Shown: piece after piece, positions 1 to 6,883 of the stretch
Layout of the letters: every line of letters begins with the position of its first letter
How positions within the stretch are numbered: position 1 is the first letter of the stretch
Assembly: GCA_002298915.1 (NCBI GenBank)
Contig: DBML01000032.1
Span: forward strand, 93,179-157,178
Source: Clostridium sp. UBA699
GTDB lineage: Bacteria > Bacillota > Clostridia > Clostridiales > Clostridiaceae
Length of the DNA: 64,000 nucleotides
Reading direction: 5' to 3'
Made by a program: the position numbers and the translations under genes
The notes under the pieces: model-generated
Database searches by the model: none
What the model saw: only the letters and a program-made list of their open reading frames with translations
What the model was told of the DNA's origin: nothing

Positions 1-396
1 CGAATCGTTTATCCCGAGTATGATATCCCTTGCTTCAAGGGATTTCCTGTCAAGGATGACGGACGCCGCAACTATTGGACCCGCAAGCGGACCCCTGCCA
101 ACCTCGTCGACGCCTGCAACAATGCCGCTTTCCCCGAAGGAGCCGTCGAAATCGTATAGCTTTATAACCCTGCTCACCTCAGCCTCATGCCCGCAGAGGT
201 GCTTTGACAGGCTTGCCGCAGCCGCAGCGACCGCGCTCCTTCCGTCAGCCTCCATGGCCGCGGAGAGCTCCTGCAGCTCTGCTTTGTACTCGCCGCAGTA
301 GTCCGACTTTATGACATCAATGAACTCCTTTATCTCCTTCACTCTAAGCCTTTCAAGGCATTCCAGGCCTGCTAATGCAGACCGGACCCTACTCAT
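1..396 (-). CDS. rnhB: Ribonuclease HII, N-terminal part (runs off the window)
   Basis: RNase HII removes RNA from RNA-DNA hybrids and single ribonucleotides from DNA. About 132 residues are visible. The diagnostic motif GVDEVGRGPLAGPIVAA, which carries the first catalytic Asp and Glu, lies near residues 95-111 and is preceded by an extended N-terminal helical region as in Bacillus RnhB. The ATG at 396 overlaps the end of rbgA by 8 bases (ATGAGTAG), which suggests translational coupling. The rplS-lepB-rbgA-rnhB order is standard in Firmicutes. The C-terminus lies beyond base 1, so completeness cannot be judged. Confidence 0.93.
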   Translation of the reverse strand, partial: MSRVRSALAGLECLERLRVKEIKEFIDVIKSDYCGEYKAELQELSAAMEADGRSAVAAAAASLSKHLCGHEAEVSRVIKLYDFDGSFGESGIVAGVDEVGRGPLAGPIVAASVILDRKSLEARDIILGINDS

Positions 397-1255
397 CTTT
401 GGCCGGGCTGTCGTCGGGCCTTTCAAGGGAGATCATCCCAAGCCTGCCGCCCCTCAGCTCGTCGAGCAGCAGTACCGCTATCCTGTTGTAGTCGATCCTT
501 CCGCCGGACATCACAGCGCCTCTTTTCCTGCCGATCATCTCGAGGTTCTCTACAGGATCCTCGCTCAGGCTGCTCAGCTTATAACGCTCCATAAGCCTTT
601 CTGGATAGTTTTTCGCCAGCACCTCGACGAGCTTGACTGAAAGCTCCTCTATATCCATGATCTCGTCCTTTATGGCGCCTGTGAAAGCCAGGTTGAACTG
701 TGTCTCGTCGCTCTCGAGCTTTGGCCAGAGTATGCCTGGGGTGTCCATGAGCTCTATGCCCAGCTTGGTTTTGATCCACTGCCTGCTCCTTGTAACGCCA
801 GGCTTGTCGCCCGTCTTCGCGATCGTGCTCTTTGCCATCTTGTTAATGAACGATGACTTACCCACGTTAGGTATTCCGATGACCATCACCCTGTCGACGA
901 TGCTCACAATTCCCTTGGCGTTCTTTCTCGCATGCTTCTCTGCCAGCAGCTCGTTGAGCATAGGCCTGATGTTCTTAAGACCTGCTCCAGTTATGCTGTT
1001 GCAGGGGATTACTTTGACGTTTGATTCTGTAAGGTGCTTGATCCACATGTCTGTAACCCTGCCCTCGGCCAGATCGGCTTTGTTCAGAAGTATGATCCTC
1101 GGCTTTGAGCCGCACAGCTCATCTACTTCAGGATTGGCACTTGACCTTGGTATTCTCGCATCCCTTATTTCTATCACTGCGTCGACAAGCTTCAGGTTTT
1201 CCTTTATCTCCCTTCTTGTCTTCGCCATATGTCCCGGGAACCAATTTATAGCCAT
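389..1255 (-). CDS. rbgA: Ribosome biogenesis GTPase RbgA (YlqF)
   Basis: This is a circularly permuted GTPase needed for late 50S subunit assembly. Its G motifs occur in permuted order: G4 NKAD near residues 58-61, then G1 GIPNVGKSS near 127-135, then G3 DTPG near 171-174. The C-terminal RNA-binding domain is present and the length of 288 residues is usual. The in-frame TTG at 1264 sits too close to the AAAGGA site, so the ATG at 1255, about 11 bases from it, is preferred. It lies between lepB and rnhB and overlaps rnhB by 8 bases. Confidence 0.95.
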   Translation of the reverse strand: MAINWFPGHMAKTRREIKENLKLVDAVIEIRDARIPRSSANPEVDELCGSKPRIILLNKADLAEGRVTDMWIKHLTESNVKVIPCNSITGAGLKNIRPMLNELLAEKHARKNAKGIVSIVDRVMVIGIPNVGKSSFINKMAKSTIAKTGDKPGVTRSRQWIKTKLGIELMDTPGILWPKLESDETQFNLAFTGAIKDEIMDIEELSVKLVEVLAKNYPERLMERYKLSSLSEDPVENLEMIGRKRGAVMSGGRIDYNRIAVLLLDELRGGRLGMISLERPDDSPAKDE

Positions 1256-1279
1256 GAATATCAAATTCCTTTCGAATTA

Positions 1280-1804
1280 TTAGTTAACTGCTGCGGCCAG
1301 CACCTTGAAGCTGCTGAAAGGGTATATCCTCAGCACAGCCCTGCCTACCACCAGCGACAGGCTGACAAACCCTACATCCGGGTACCTGCTGTCCCTGCTG
1401 TTGTTTCGGTTGTCCCCCATGACGAAAATCGTTCCCTGCGGGACGGTTACCTTGGAGAAATCGAACATTGTATCTTCCAGCAGGTAGTTTTCAGCCTTTG
1501 CTTTTCCGTTGATGTACAGTGTGTTGTTCTTCACCTCGACAGTGTCGCCGCCTGTAGCCACAACCCTTTTGATGAATTTTTCCTCGGTATTCGAAGGGTA
1601 TTTTATTACTACAATGTCACCAGGCTCAGGCTGCCTGAAATGGTAGGTAACCTTCTCTACGATCAGCCTGTCGTTGTTGTCCAGCGTAGGATTCATTGAG
1701 TAACCGTCAACCCTGACGGTTTCGAAAACAAATGTTATGATCAGAAGCGCCGCAATAACAGCGATGACCACTGATTTCAGGAGTTCAACAAATTGTTTAA
1801 CCAT
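1280..1804 (-). CDS. lepB: Signal peptidase I
   Basis: Type I signal peptidase that cleaves signal peptides from exported proteins at the outer face of the membrane. It has 174 residues with one N-terminal membrane segment (about residues 9-27). The catalytic Ser is in GYSMNPTL (Ser36), the general-base Lys in KRVVATGGD (Lys79), and the box-E motif GDNRNNSRDSR follows. The short single-anchor form is typical of Gram-positives. A GTG three codons upstream belongs to the Shine-Dalgarno region; the ATG at 1804 has AAAGGAG eight bases upstream. It lies just past the rplS terminator, so it depends on read-through or a weak local promoter. Confidence 0.95.
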   Translation of the reverse strand: MVKQFVELLKSVVIAVIAALLIITFVFETVRVDGYSMNPTLDNNDRLIVEKVTYHFRQPEPGDIVVIKYPSNTEEKFIKRVVATGGDTVEVKNNTLYINGKAKAENYLLEDTMFDFSKVTVPQGTIFVMGDNRNNSRDSRYPDVGFVSLSLVVGRAVLRIYPFSSFKVLAAAVN

Positions 1805-1825
1805 ACAAACCACTCCTTTTGATTA

Positions 1826-1850
1826 TAAAAAAAGGGGCTTATCAGCCCCG
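1826..1850 (-). terminator. Intrinsic terminator after rplS
   Basis: On the minus strand the 6-bp stem GGGGCT / AGCCCC with a GATA loop is followed by seven T. It begins six bases past the rplS stop. A-rich flanks could let it work in both directions. Confidence 0.85.
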
Positions 1851-1855
1851 TTTTT

Positions 1856-2203
1856 TTATCCCAGTATTTCCTTAACCTTGGCTGCCTTACCAACTCTATC
1901 TCTTAAGTAGAACAGCTTAGCTCTTCTTACCTTACCTCTTCTTACAACATCGATCTTTTCGATTGATGGTGAGTTAACAGGGAAAGTTCTTTCTACTCCT
2001 ACGTTGTATGCAACTCTTCTTACTGTGAAAGTTTCTCTCAAGCCGCCGTTCTGTCTCTTAAGAACGATGCCTTCGAAAACCTGAACTCTTTCTCTTGTAC
2101 CTTCTTTGATCTTAACGTGAACTTTTACAGTGTCACCTACATTGAACGGTGCAAGATCAGTTCTGATCTGTTCTGCTTCTATAGCCTTTATAACGTCTAA
2201 CAT
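1856..2203 (-). CDS. rplS: 50S ribosomal protein L19
   Basis: L19 is a large-subunit protein at the 30S-50S interface. The 115-residue length and the conserved FRVGDTV-like (FNVGDTVKVHVKI) and RVQVFEGIVLKRQNGG stretches are typical. The start has an AGGAGG site. The gene follows trmD but has its own strong promoter and leader and is closed by a terminator, so it is probably a largely independent transcription unit. Confidence 0.97.
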   Translation of the reverse strand: MLDVIKAIEAEQIRTDLAPFNVGDTVKVHVKIKEGTRERVQVFEGIVLKRQNGGLRETFTVRRVAYNVGVERTFPVNSPSIEKIDVVRRGKVRRAKLFYLRDRVGKAAKVKEILG

Positions 2204-2280
2204 TGTGCATTCCTCCTCATGTTTAATTAACGTTCATGCCCGGTTGTGTCCGACAGAGGAACGTTCGTACTAGCACAAAA
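2204..2280 (-). promoter_or_regulatory. Probable L19 leader RNA
   Basis: The roughly 75-base leader between promoter and rplS contains the inverted repeat AACGTTC ... GAACGTT around an inner stretch with GGACACAACCGGGC. Position and content fit the Firmicutes ribosomal protein L19 leader, in which the protein is thought to repress its own mRNA. The class assignment is from memory of the family, not a covariance search. Confidence 0.5.
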
Positions 2281-2283
2281 TAC

Positions 2284-2312
2284 ATTGTAGCACAAATCAT
2301 GTGCCTTTTCAA
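2284..2312 (-). promoter_or_regulatory. Promoter of rplS
   Basis: Minus-strand TTGAAA (2307-2312), 17-base spacer, TACAAT (2284-2289). This is close to sigma-A consensus and well placed for rplS. Confidence 0.8.
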
Positions 2313-2335
2313 CAAAAATTGATGAAATCAATGGA

Positions 2336-3064
2336 CTAAACACATCCGTCGATTTCCTTGAGCATTTTCATGTCCTCGTCGTTCAGTTCAAGCTTTTCAA
2401 AAAGGTCCGGCCTCCTGTCCCTGGTTATGGCAAGGGATTGCCCCCTGCGCCATTTCCTAACCTTTTCGTGATGTCCCGACATTAGAACCTCTGGCACTGG
2501 GTCGCCTTCGAAAACTGCAGGCCTTGTGTAGTGAGGGTATTCAAGCGCTCCGCTGTAGAAAGACTCCTCCGTGAAGCTTTCCGAGCTGGAGAGGACACCT
2601 GGTACAAGCCTTAGTATGCTGTCCACCACCGGAATGCAGGCCATCTCACCCCCTGTGAGCACAAAATCTCCCAGGGATATTTCCATGTCTATGTGCCTGT
2701 AGGCCCTTTCATCGATACCTTCGTAGTGGCCGCAAATGAACACCAGCTCCTTTTCACAGGACAGCTCCTTGGCCATCTCCTGCGTGAATGTCCTTCCCCT
2801 CGGGCCAAGGAAAATGACCTTGCCGCCGTTTTCCTCCTTCACCCTTCGAATGCAGTCGACGATTGGCTGAGCAGCCATGACCATGCCCGCTCCGCCGCCG
2901 TAAGGGTAGTCGTCAACCTTCCTGTGCTTGTCCTTGGTGTACTCCCTTATATCCCAGGTGTTTATTGCTACTATACCCTTTTCCTTTGCCTTGCCTATGA
3001 TGCTGTGGTTGAATATGTCGAACATCTCGGGGAAGAGAGTGAGTATGTCTACCCTTACATCCAT
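2336..3064 (-). CDS. trmD: tRNA (guanine-N1-)-methyltransferase TrmD
   Basis: SPOUT-class enzyme that makes m1G37 in tRNAs reading CNN codons and so prevents +1 frameshifting. It has 242 residues. Visible landmarks are ILTLFPEMF at the N-terminus, PYGGGAGM near residues 54-61, the trefoil-knot stretch FLGPRGRTFTQ (about 85-95) and CGHYEGIDER (about 111-120). It overlaps the 3' end of rimM by 10 bases, the usual rimM-trmD coupling. Confidence 0.97.
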   Translation of the reverse strand: MDVRVDILTLFPEMFDIFNHSIIGKAKEKGIVAINTWDIREYTKDKHRKVDDYPYGGGAGMVMAAQPIVDCIRRVKEENGGKVIFLGPRGRTFTQEMAKELSCEKELVFICGHYEGIDERAYRHIDMEISLGDFVLTGGEMACIPVVDSILRLVPGVLSSSESFTEESFYSGALEYPHYTRPAVFEGDPVPEVLMSGHHEKVRKWRRGQSLAITRDRRPDLFEKLELNDEDMKMLKEIDGCV

Positions 3065-3543
3065 GTGTCCACCGGCTTTATTACGATCCTTTTGTTCTCG
3101 ACATCGACCTCGGTGACTATGTCCCGCAGGGCAGGAATGAGGAGCTCCTTCCCTTCCTTAATCCAGTACACGTCGTTGCTGCCGGTCTTAAGGACGTCGT
3201 ATACGACGCCGAGGTTGACACCTTCCGTGTCGTATACAGTACAGCCGATGAGGTCTGCAACGTAATAGGTCCCTTCCTCAAGCGGAACTGCGTCCTCCCT
3301 TGCGATCTCGACGTATTTGTCCTTGTACTTCTGAGCCTGCTCTATGCTGTCTATGCCTTCAAGCTTGAGTATGACTTTGTCGGTCTGCAGCTTGCACCAA
3401 ACAACCTTTCTTTCGACTCCGTCAACAAACACCTTTTCGAGCTTCCTGAAGCGCCTTATGTCGTCAGTAAGCGGATATACTTTAATCTCCCCTTTAAGAC
3501 CGTGGGTGTTTATTATCTGGCCGACAGTAAGATATTTTTCCAT
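3055..3543 (-). CDS. rimM: 16S rRNA processing protein RimM
   Basis: 30S maturation factor that binds S19 and the head of the small subunit. It has 162 residues with an N-terminal RimM beta-barrel (VGQIINTHGLKGEIKV near residues 7-22) and a C-terminal PRC-barrel (YYVADLIGCTV onward). The start has an AAGGGAG site. Its stop overlaps trmD. A terminator lies upstream, just past khpA, so expression relies on read-through. Confidence 0.95.
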   Translation of the reverse strand: MEKYLTVGQIINTHGLKGEIKVYPLTDDIRRFRKLEKVFVDGVERKVVWCKLQTDKVILKLEGIDSIEQAQKYKDKYVEIAREDAVPLEEGTYYVADLIGCTVYDTEGVNLGVVYDVLKTGSNDVYWIKEGKELLIPALRDIVTEVDVENKRIVIKPVDTWM

Positions 3544-3585
3544 GCCTCAACTCTCCCTTCCTCAGTAAATTTTGGCTAAGCCTAG

Positions 3586-3613
3586 AAAAAAAGAGCCAGG
3601 AAGCACCTGACCC
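3586..3613 (-). terminator. Intrinsic terminator after khpA
   Basis: Minus strand: 8-bp stem GGGTCAGG / CCTGGCTC (two G-U pairs) with a 5-base loop, then seven T. It starts immediately past the khpA stop and would partly separate rpsP-khpA from rimM-trmD. Confidence 0.8.
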
Positions 3614-3841
3614 TTAGATAATCTCTACAACAACTCTTTTGTTTTCCTTTATAGCTGCTGCTTTGACAACAGTTCGGATTGCTTTTGCTATCCTTCCCTG
3701 TTTACCTATTACTTTTCCCATATCTTCTGGTGCAACTCTAAGTTCAACTATTATGGACTGCTCTCCATAAACTTCATTAACTTGAACCTTGTCCGGGTTA
3801 TCAACTAATGATTTAGCGATTATTTCAACTAATTCTTTCAT
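3614..3841 (-). CDS. khpA: KH-domain RNA-binding protein KhpA (YlqC)
   Basis: Small single-KH protein of 75 residues. The KH signature GKVIGKQGRIAKAI lies near residues 42-55. In Firmicutes KhpA pairs with KhpB/EloR to bind RNA and influence cell elongation. It sits between rpsP and rimM as usual. An AAAGGG-type region is not obvious, but the CTGGGGGTGC just before the ATG can serve as ribosome-binding site. Confidence 0.93.
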   Translation of the reverse strand: MKELVEIIAKSLVDNPDKVQVNEVYGEQSIIVELRVAPEDMGKVIGKQGRIAKAIRTVVKAAAIKENKRVVVEII

Positions 3842-3877
3842 TTAATGCACCCCCAGTCTATTATTTTGAAAGCTTTC

Positions 3878-4120
3878 TTATTTTATTCCAGCTTTAACAA
3901 ATAACTTCTTAACTATGTCTGTAGGCTGAGCACCGTTCTTGAGCCACTTAGCTGCCTTCTCTTCGTCGATCTTGATTACTGCAGGCTCAGTAAGCGGGTT
4001 GTAGTAGCCTATTTCCTCTACGAATCTTCCGTCTCTTGGTGATCTTGAATCTGCAACGATTACTCTGTAAAAAGGAGCTTTGTGAGCACCCATTCTTCTC
4101 AATCTGATTTTAACTGCCAT
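3878..4120 (-). CDS. rpsP: 30S ribosomal protein S16
   Basis: Small-subunit protein of 80 residues beginning MAVKIRLRRMG with the conserved KAPFYRVIVADSRSPRDGR stretch. It lies between ffh and khpA, the standard Firmicutes order, with an AGGAGGAAC site before the ATG. Confidence 0.97.
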   Translation of the reverse strand: MAVKIRLRRMGAHKAPFYRVIVADSRSPRDGRFVEEIGYYNPLTEPAVIKIDEEKAAKWLKNGAQPTDIVKKLFVKAGIK

Positions 4121-4157
4121 TTGTTGTTCCTCCTAAAAAAATAATTTATTTGTATTA

Positions 4158-5507
4158 TTAAAACGGTAGTTTTCCAAACATACCTTTTTTATAACCTTTT
4201 TGCATTCCCTTCATCTGCTTCATCATCTTCTTCATTGATTCGAATTCCTTCAGCAGCTTGTTTATCTCCTGGATAGTTGTTCCCGAGCCTGCCGCAATCC
4301 TTTTTTTCCTTGAAGGGTTTGAGCTGATGAGGTTTGGATTTCGTCTTTCCTTCACAGTCATCGAGTTGATCATCGCTTCCATCCTCTTGAGGTCCTTCTC
4401 GCTCTGCTCAACGTCAATGTTCTTGAGTTCCTTTGTGTTGGCGCCGGGGATCATCTCCAGTATCTTGTTCAGAGGCCCCAGGTTCTTCATCTGCTGCATG
4501 GATGTAAGGAAGTCTTCGAAGTTGAACTCCTGGCTCATCATCCTGTCTCCCAGCTTCCTTGCCTCTTCCTGGTCTATGCTCTGCTGCGCTTTCTCTATCA
4601 GCGAAAGCACGTCTCCCATTCCGAGTATCCTTGATGCCATCCTGTCCGGATAGAACACCTCAAGGTCGCTCATCTTTTCGCCAACGCCTGCAAATTTGAT
4701 CGGCTTTCCTGTTATCGCCTTTATGGACAGGGCCGCGCCGCCCCTTGTGTCTCCGTCCAATTTAGTCAGGATTACTCCGGTTATGTCGAGCTGGCTGTTG
4801 AAGCTTTCAGCCACATTCACGGCATCCTGTCCTGTCATGGAGTCGACAACGAGCAGTACTTCGCTCGGGCTCACGCTTGCCTTAACGTCCTTGAGCTCGT
4901 TCATGAGCTCTTCGTCTATATGGAGACGGCCCGCGGTATCTATTATGACCACGTTCTGGCCGTTGTTCCTCGCGTATTCGATGGCTCCCTTTGATATGTC
5001 TACGGGATTAACCTTGTCCCCCATCGCAAACACGGGCACATCAATCTGCTTTCCTACAACCTGAAGCTGCTTGATCGCAGCCGGCCTGTATATGTCGCAG
5101 GCAACAAGAAGAGGTTTCTTGTTCTTCTTTCTGAGCTGAAGGGCAAGCTTGCCGCACATCGTCGTCTTACCTGCACCCTGGAGACCCACCAGCATGATCA
5201 CCGTTAACCCGCTTGAGGAATAGGAGATCGTGCTTTCGTTGCCTCCCATGAGGCTTGTGAGCTCGTCATTGACTATCTTGATTACCTGCTGCCCCGGAGT
5301 GAGGCTGTTCAAAACTTCTGCACCGGAACATTTTTCACTTACGGATTTAACGAAATCTTTTACTACCTTATAATTTACATCTGCTTCAAGAAGTGCAAGC
5401 TTAACCTCGCGCATGGCGCTTTTTATATCTGTTTCAGTTAACTTTCCCTTGCCCCTGAGCTTCTTAAGAGTTTCCTGAAGCTTTGATGCCAAACTGTCAA
5501 AAGCCAT
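4158..5507 (-). CDS. ffh: Signal recognition particle protein Ffh
   Basis: SRP54 homologue that binds signal sequences and 4.5S/SRP RNA and targets ribosomes to FtsY. It has 449 residues: N domain (about 1-90), G domain with GLQGAGKTT near 108-116 and DTAGR near 190, and a Met-rich M domain from about 300 ending in a Met/Lys-rich tail. It starts 10 bases after ylxM, its usual partner, and is driven from the promoter before ylxM. Confidence 0.97.
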   Translation of the reverse strand: MAFDSLASKLQETLKKLRGKGKLTETDIKSAMREVKLALLEADVNYKVVKDFVKSVSEKCSGAEVLNSLTPGQQVIKIVNDELTSLMGGNESTISYSSSGLTVIMLVGLQGAGKTTMCGKLALQLRKKNKKPLLVACDIYRPAAIKQLQVVGKQIDVPVFAMGDKVNPVDISKGAIEYARNNGQNVVIIDTAGRLHIDEELMNELKDVKASVSPSEVLLVVDSMTGQDAVNVAESFNSQLDITGVILTKLDGDTRGGAALSIKAITGKPIKFAGVGEKMSDLEVFYPDRMASRILGMGDVLSLIEKAQQSIDQEEARKLGDRMMSQEFNFEDFLTSMQQMKNLGPLNKILEMIPGANTKELKNIDVEQSEKDLKRMEAMINSMTVKERRNPNLISSNPSRKKRIAAGSGTTIQEINKLLKEFESMKKMMKQMKGMQKGYKKGMFGKLPF

Positions 5508-5517
5508 TTTGCGCCTC

Positions 5518-5856
5518 CTAAAGATTTTCTATGACAAATGATCTTATCTCTGATATTTTTTCCTGATCGGCCGAAGCCTCCGATATCCCGTCCAGCATTC
5601 TGAGAAGTTCGTTTTTCGATTCCTCTCTTCTGCTCTCCTTGTCCATGAGGTTGAGCTTCGACTCGTACTCAAGCAGCAGCTTGTCGCATCTCTTTATGAT
5701 GTCGAAAACCGCCTGCCTGCTGGTGTCCATGTTTTCTGCGATTTCTGCGAGGGAAAGGTCGTCGTTGTAATAAAGGTTTAGTATATCCCTCTGCTTTTCA
5801 GTGAGAAGCGTACCGTACAAATCCATAAGCATGGATATCCTGAATCTATCTTCCAT
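5518..5856 (-). CDS. ylxM: YlxM / p13 family DNA-binding protein
   Basis: 112-residue sigma-70 region-4-like helix-turn-helix protein (LTEKQRDILNLYYNDDLSLAEIAE, with the recognition helix around TSRQAVFDII). The family is encoded directly before ffh and is linked to SRP function; its precise role is not settled. The start has TAGGAG seven bases upstream. It is the first gene after a near-consensus promoter. Confidence 0.9.
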   Translation of the reverse strand: MEDRFRISMLMDLYGTLLTEKQRDILNLYYNDDLSLAEIAENMDTSRQAVFDIIKRCDKLLLEYESKLNLMDKESRREESKNELLRMLDGISEASADQEKISEIRSFVIENL

Positions 5857-5899
5857 AGTAAACTCCTAAATTCGCGACATGAATTATCCAACATGATTC

Positions 5900-5928
5900 A
5901 TGATATCAGAACGCAGCAGCGGTGTCAA
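5900..5928 (-). promoter_or_regulatory. Promoter of the ylxM-ffh-rpsP-khpA unit
   Basis: Minus-strand TTGACA (5923-5928), 17-base spacer, TATCAT (5900-5905). The -35 box lies inside one arm of the hairpin that follows ftsY. Confidence 0.85.
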
Positions 5929-5948
5929 GTATATTTACTTAACACCGC
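5919..5948 (-). terminator. Hairpin after ftsY, overlapping a promoter
   Basis: Inverted repeat of 12-base arms, GCGGTGTTAAGT and ACTTGACACCGC on the minus strand with a 6-base loop and one G-U pair, ten bases past the ftsY stop. No T tract follows, so termination may be weak. One arm contains the -35 box of the ylxM promoter. Confidence 0.5.
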
Positions 5949-5957
5949 CGAATTATT

Positions 5958-6869
5958 TTAGAAGAGCGCGTCCGCAAATGCTGCCGGATCGAATTCCTGG
6001 AGGTCGTCTATGCCTTCCCCGACACCCACAAGGCTGACCGGGATTCCGAGCTGATGCTTAATCGATATGACGATCCCGCCCTTGGCAGTCCCGTCTAGCT
6101 TTGTAAGCACGATTCCGTCTATCCTGCAGACATCCATGAACTGTTTGGCCTGTTCGACAGCATTCTGACCTGTCGTCGAGTCAAGTACGAGAAGGGTTTT
6201 CCTTGATGCTTCCGGGAACTCCCTGTCTATAACCCTGTTGATTTTGGCGAGCTCGTCCATCAGGTTTTTCTTGTTGTGCAGCCTCCCCGCCGTGTCGCAG
6301 ATCAGCACGTCGGCCTTCCTGGCCTTAGCAGCCTGGATCGAGTCGAACACCACTGCTGCTGGATCCGAGCCTTCCTGGTGCTTCACTATGTCAACCCCTG
6401 CCCTGCCGCTCCATACTTCAAGCTGGTCTATTGCTGCAGCCCTGAAGGTGTCCGCAGCGGCGAGGAGCACCTTGAAGTTCCTAGCCTTAAGCTGTGCAGA
6501 AATCTTTCCTATGGAGGTGGTCTTGCCGACCCCGTTTACACCTATCACAAGGATAACCTGAGGTGTAGTTTCGGGTTCGATGCTTCCCTTTTCGCTGCCC
6601 AGCATGTCTATTATAACTTCCTTGAGGCACTGCCTCAGGTTTGAAGGATCCTTAACCTTTTCTTCTTTCACCTTGGCCTTCAGCCTGTCGATTATCTCGA
6701 GCGAGGTCTCAACTCCTATGTCAGCTGTGATGAGGATCTCTTCGATCTCCTCGTACAGGTCTTCGTCGATGTAAAGAGCCCCGGACAGCACAGAAGATAT
6801 CCTGTCAGTGAAGTTGTCCTTTGTCTTTGTCAGTCCTGATTTTAGCTTTTCAAAAAAACTGCCTATCAT
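5958..6869 (-). CDS. ftsY: Signal recognition particle receptor FtsY
   Basis: SRP GTPase that docks SRP-ribosome complexes at the membrane. It has 303 residues with only a short segment before the N domain, the usual Gram-positive form lacking the long acidic A domain. The G domain has GVNGVGKTTSIGK (about 110-122), DTAGRLHN and TKLDGTAKGG. It follows smc by 14 bases with AAGGAGAG inside the gap. Confidence 0.96.
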   Translation of the reverse strand: MIGSFFEKLKSGLTKTKDNFTDRISSVLSGALYIDEDLYEEIEEILITADIGVETSLEIIDRLKAKVKEEKVKDPSNLRQCLKEVIIDMLGSEKGSIEPETTPQVILVIGVNGVGKTTSIGKISAQLKARNFKVLLAAADTFRAAAIDQLEVWSGRAGVDIVKHQEGSDPAAVVFDSIQAAKARKADVLICDTAGRLHNKKNLMDELAKINRVIDREFPEASRKTLLVLDSTTGQNAVEQAKQFMDVCRIDGIVLTKLDGTAKGGIVISIKHQLGIPVSLVGVGEGIDDLQEFDPAAFADALF

Positions 6870-6883
6870 GCTTACATCTCTCC

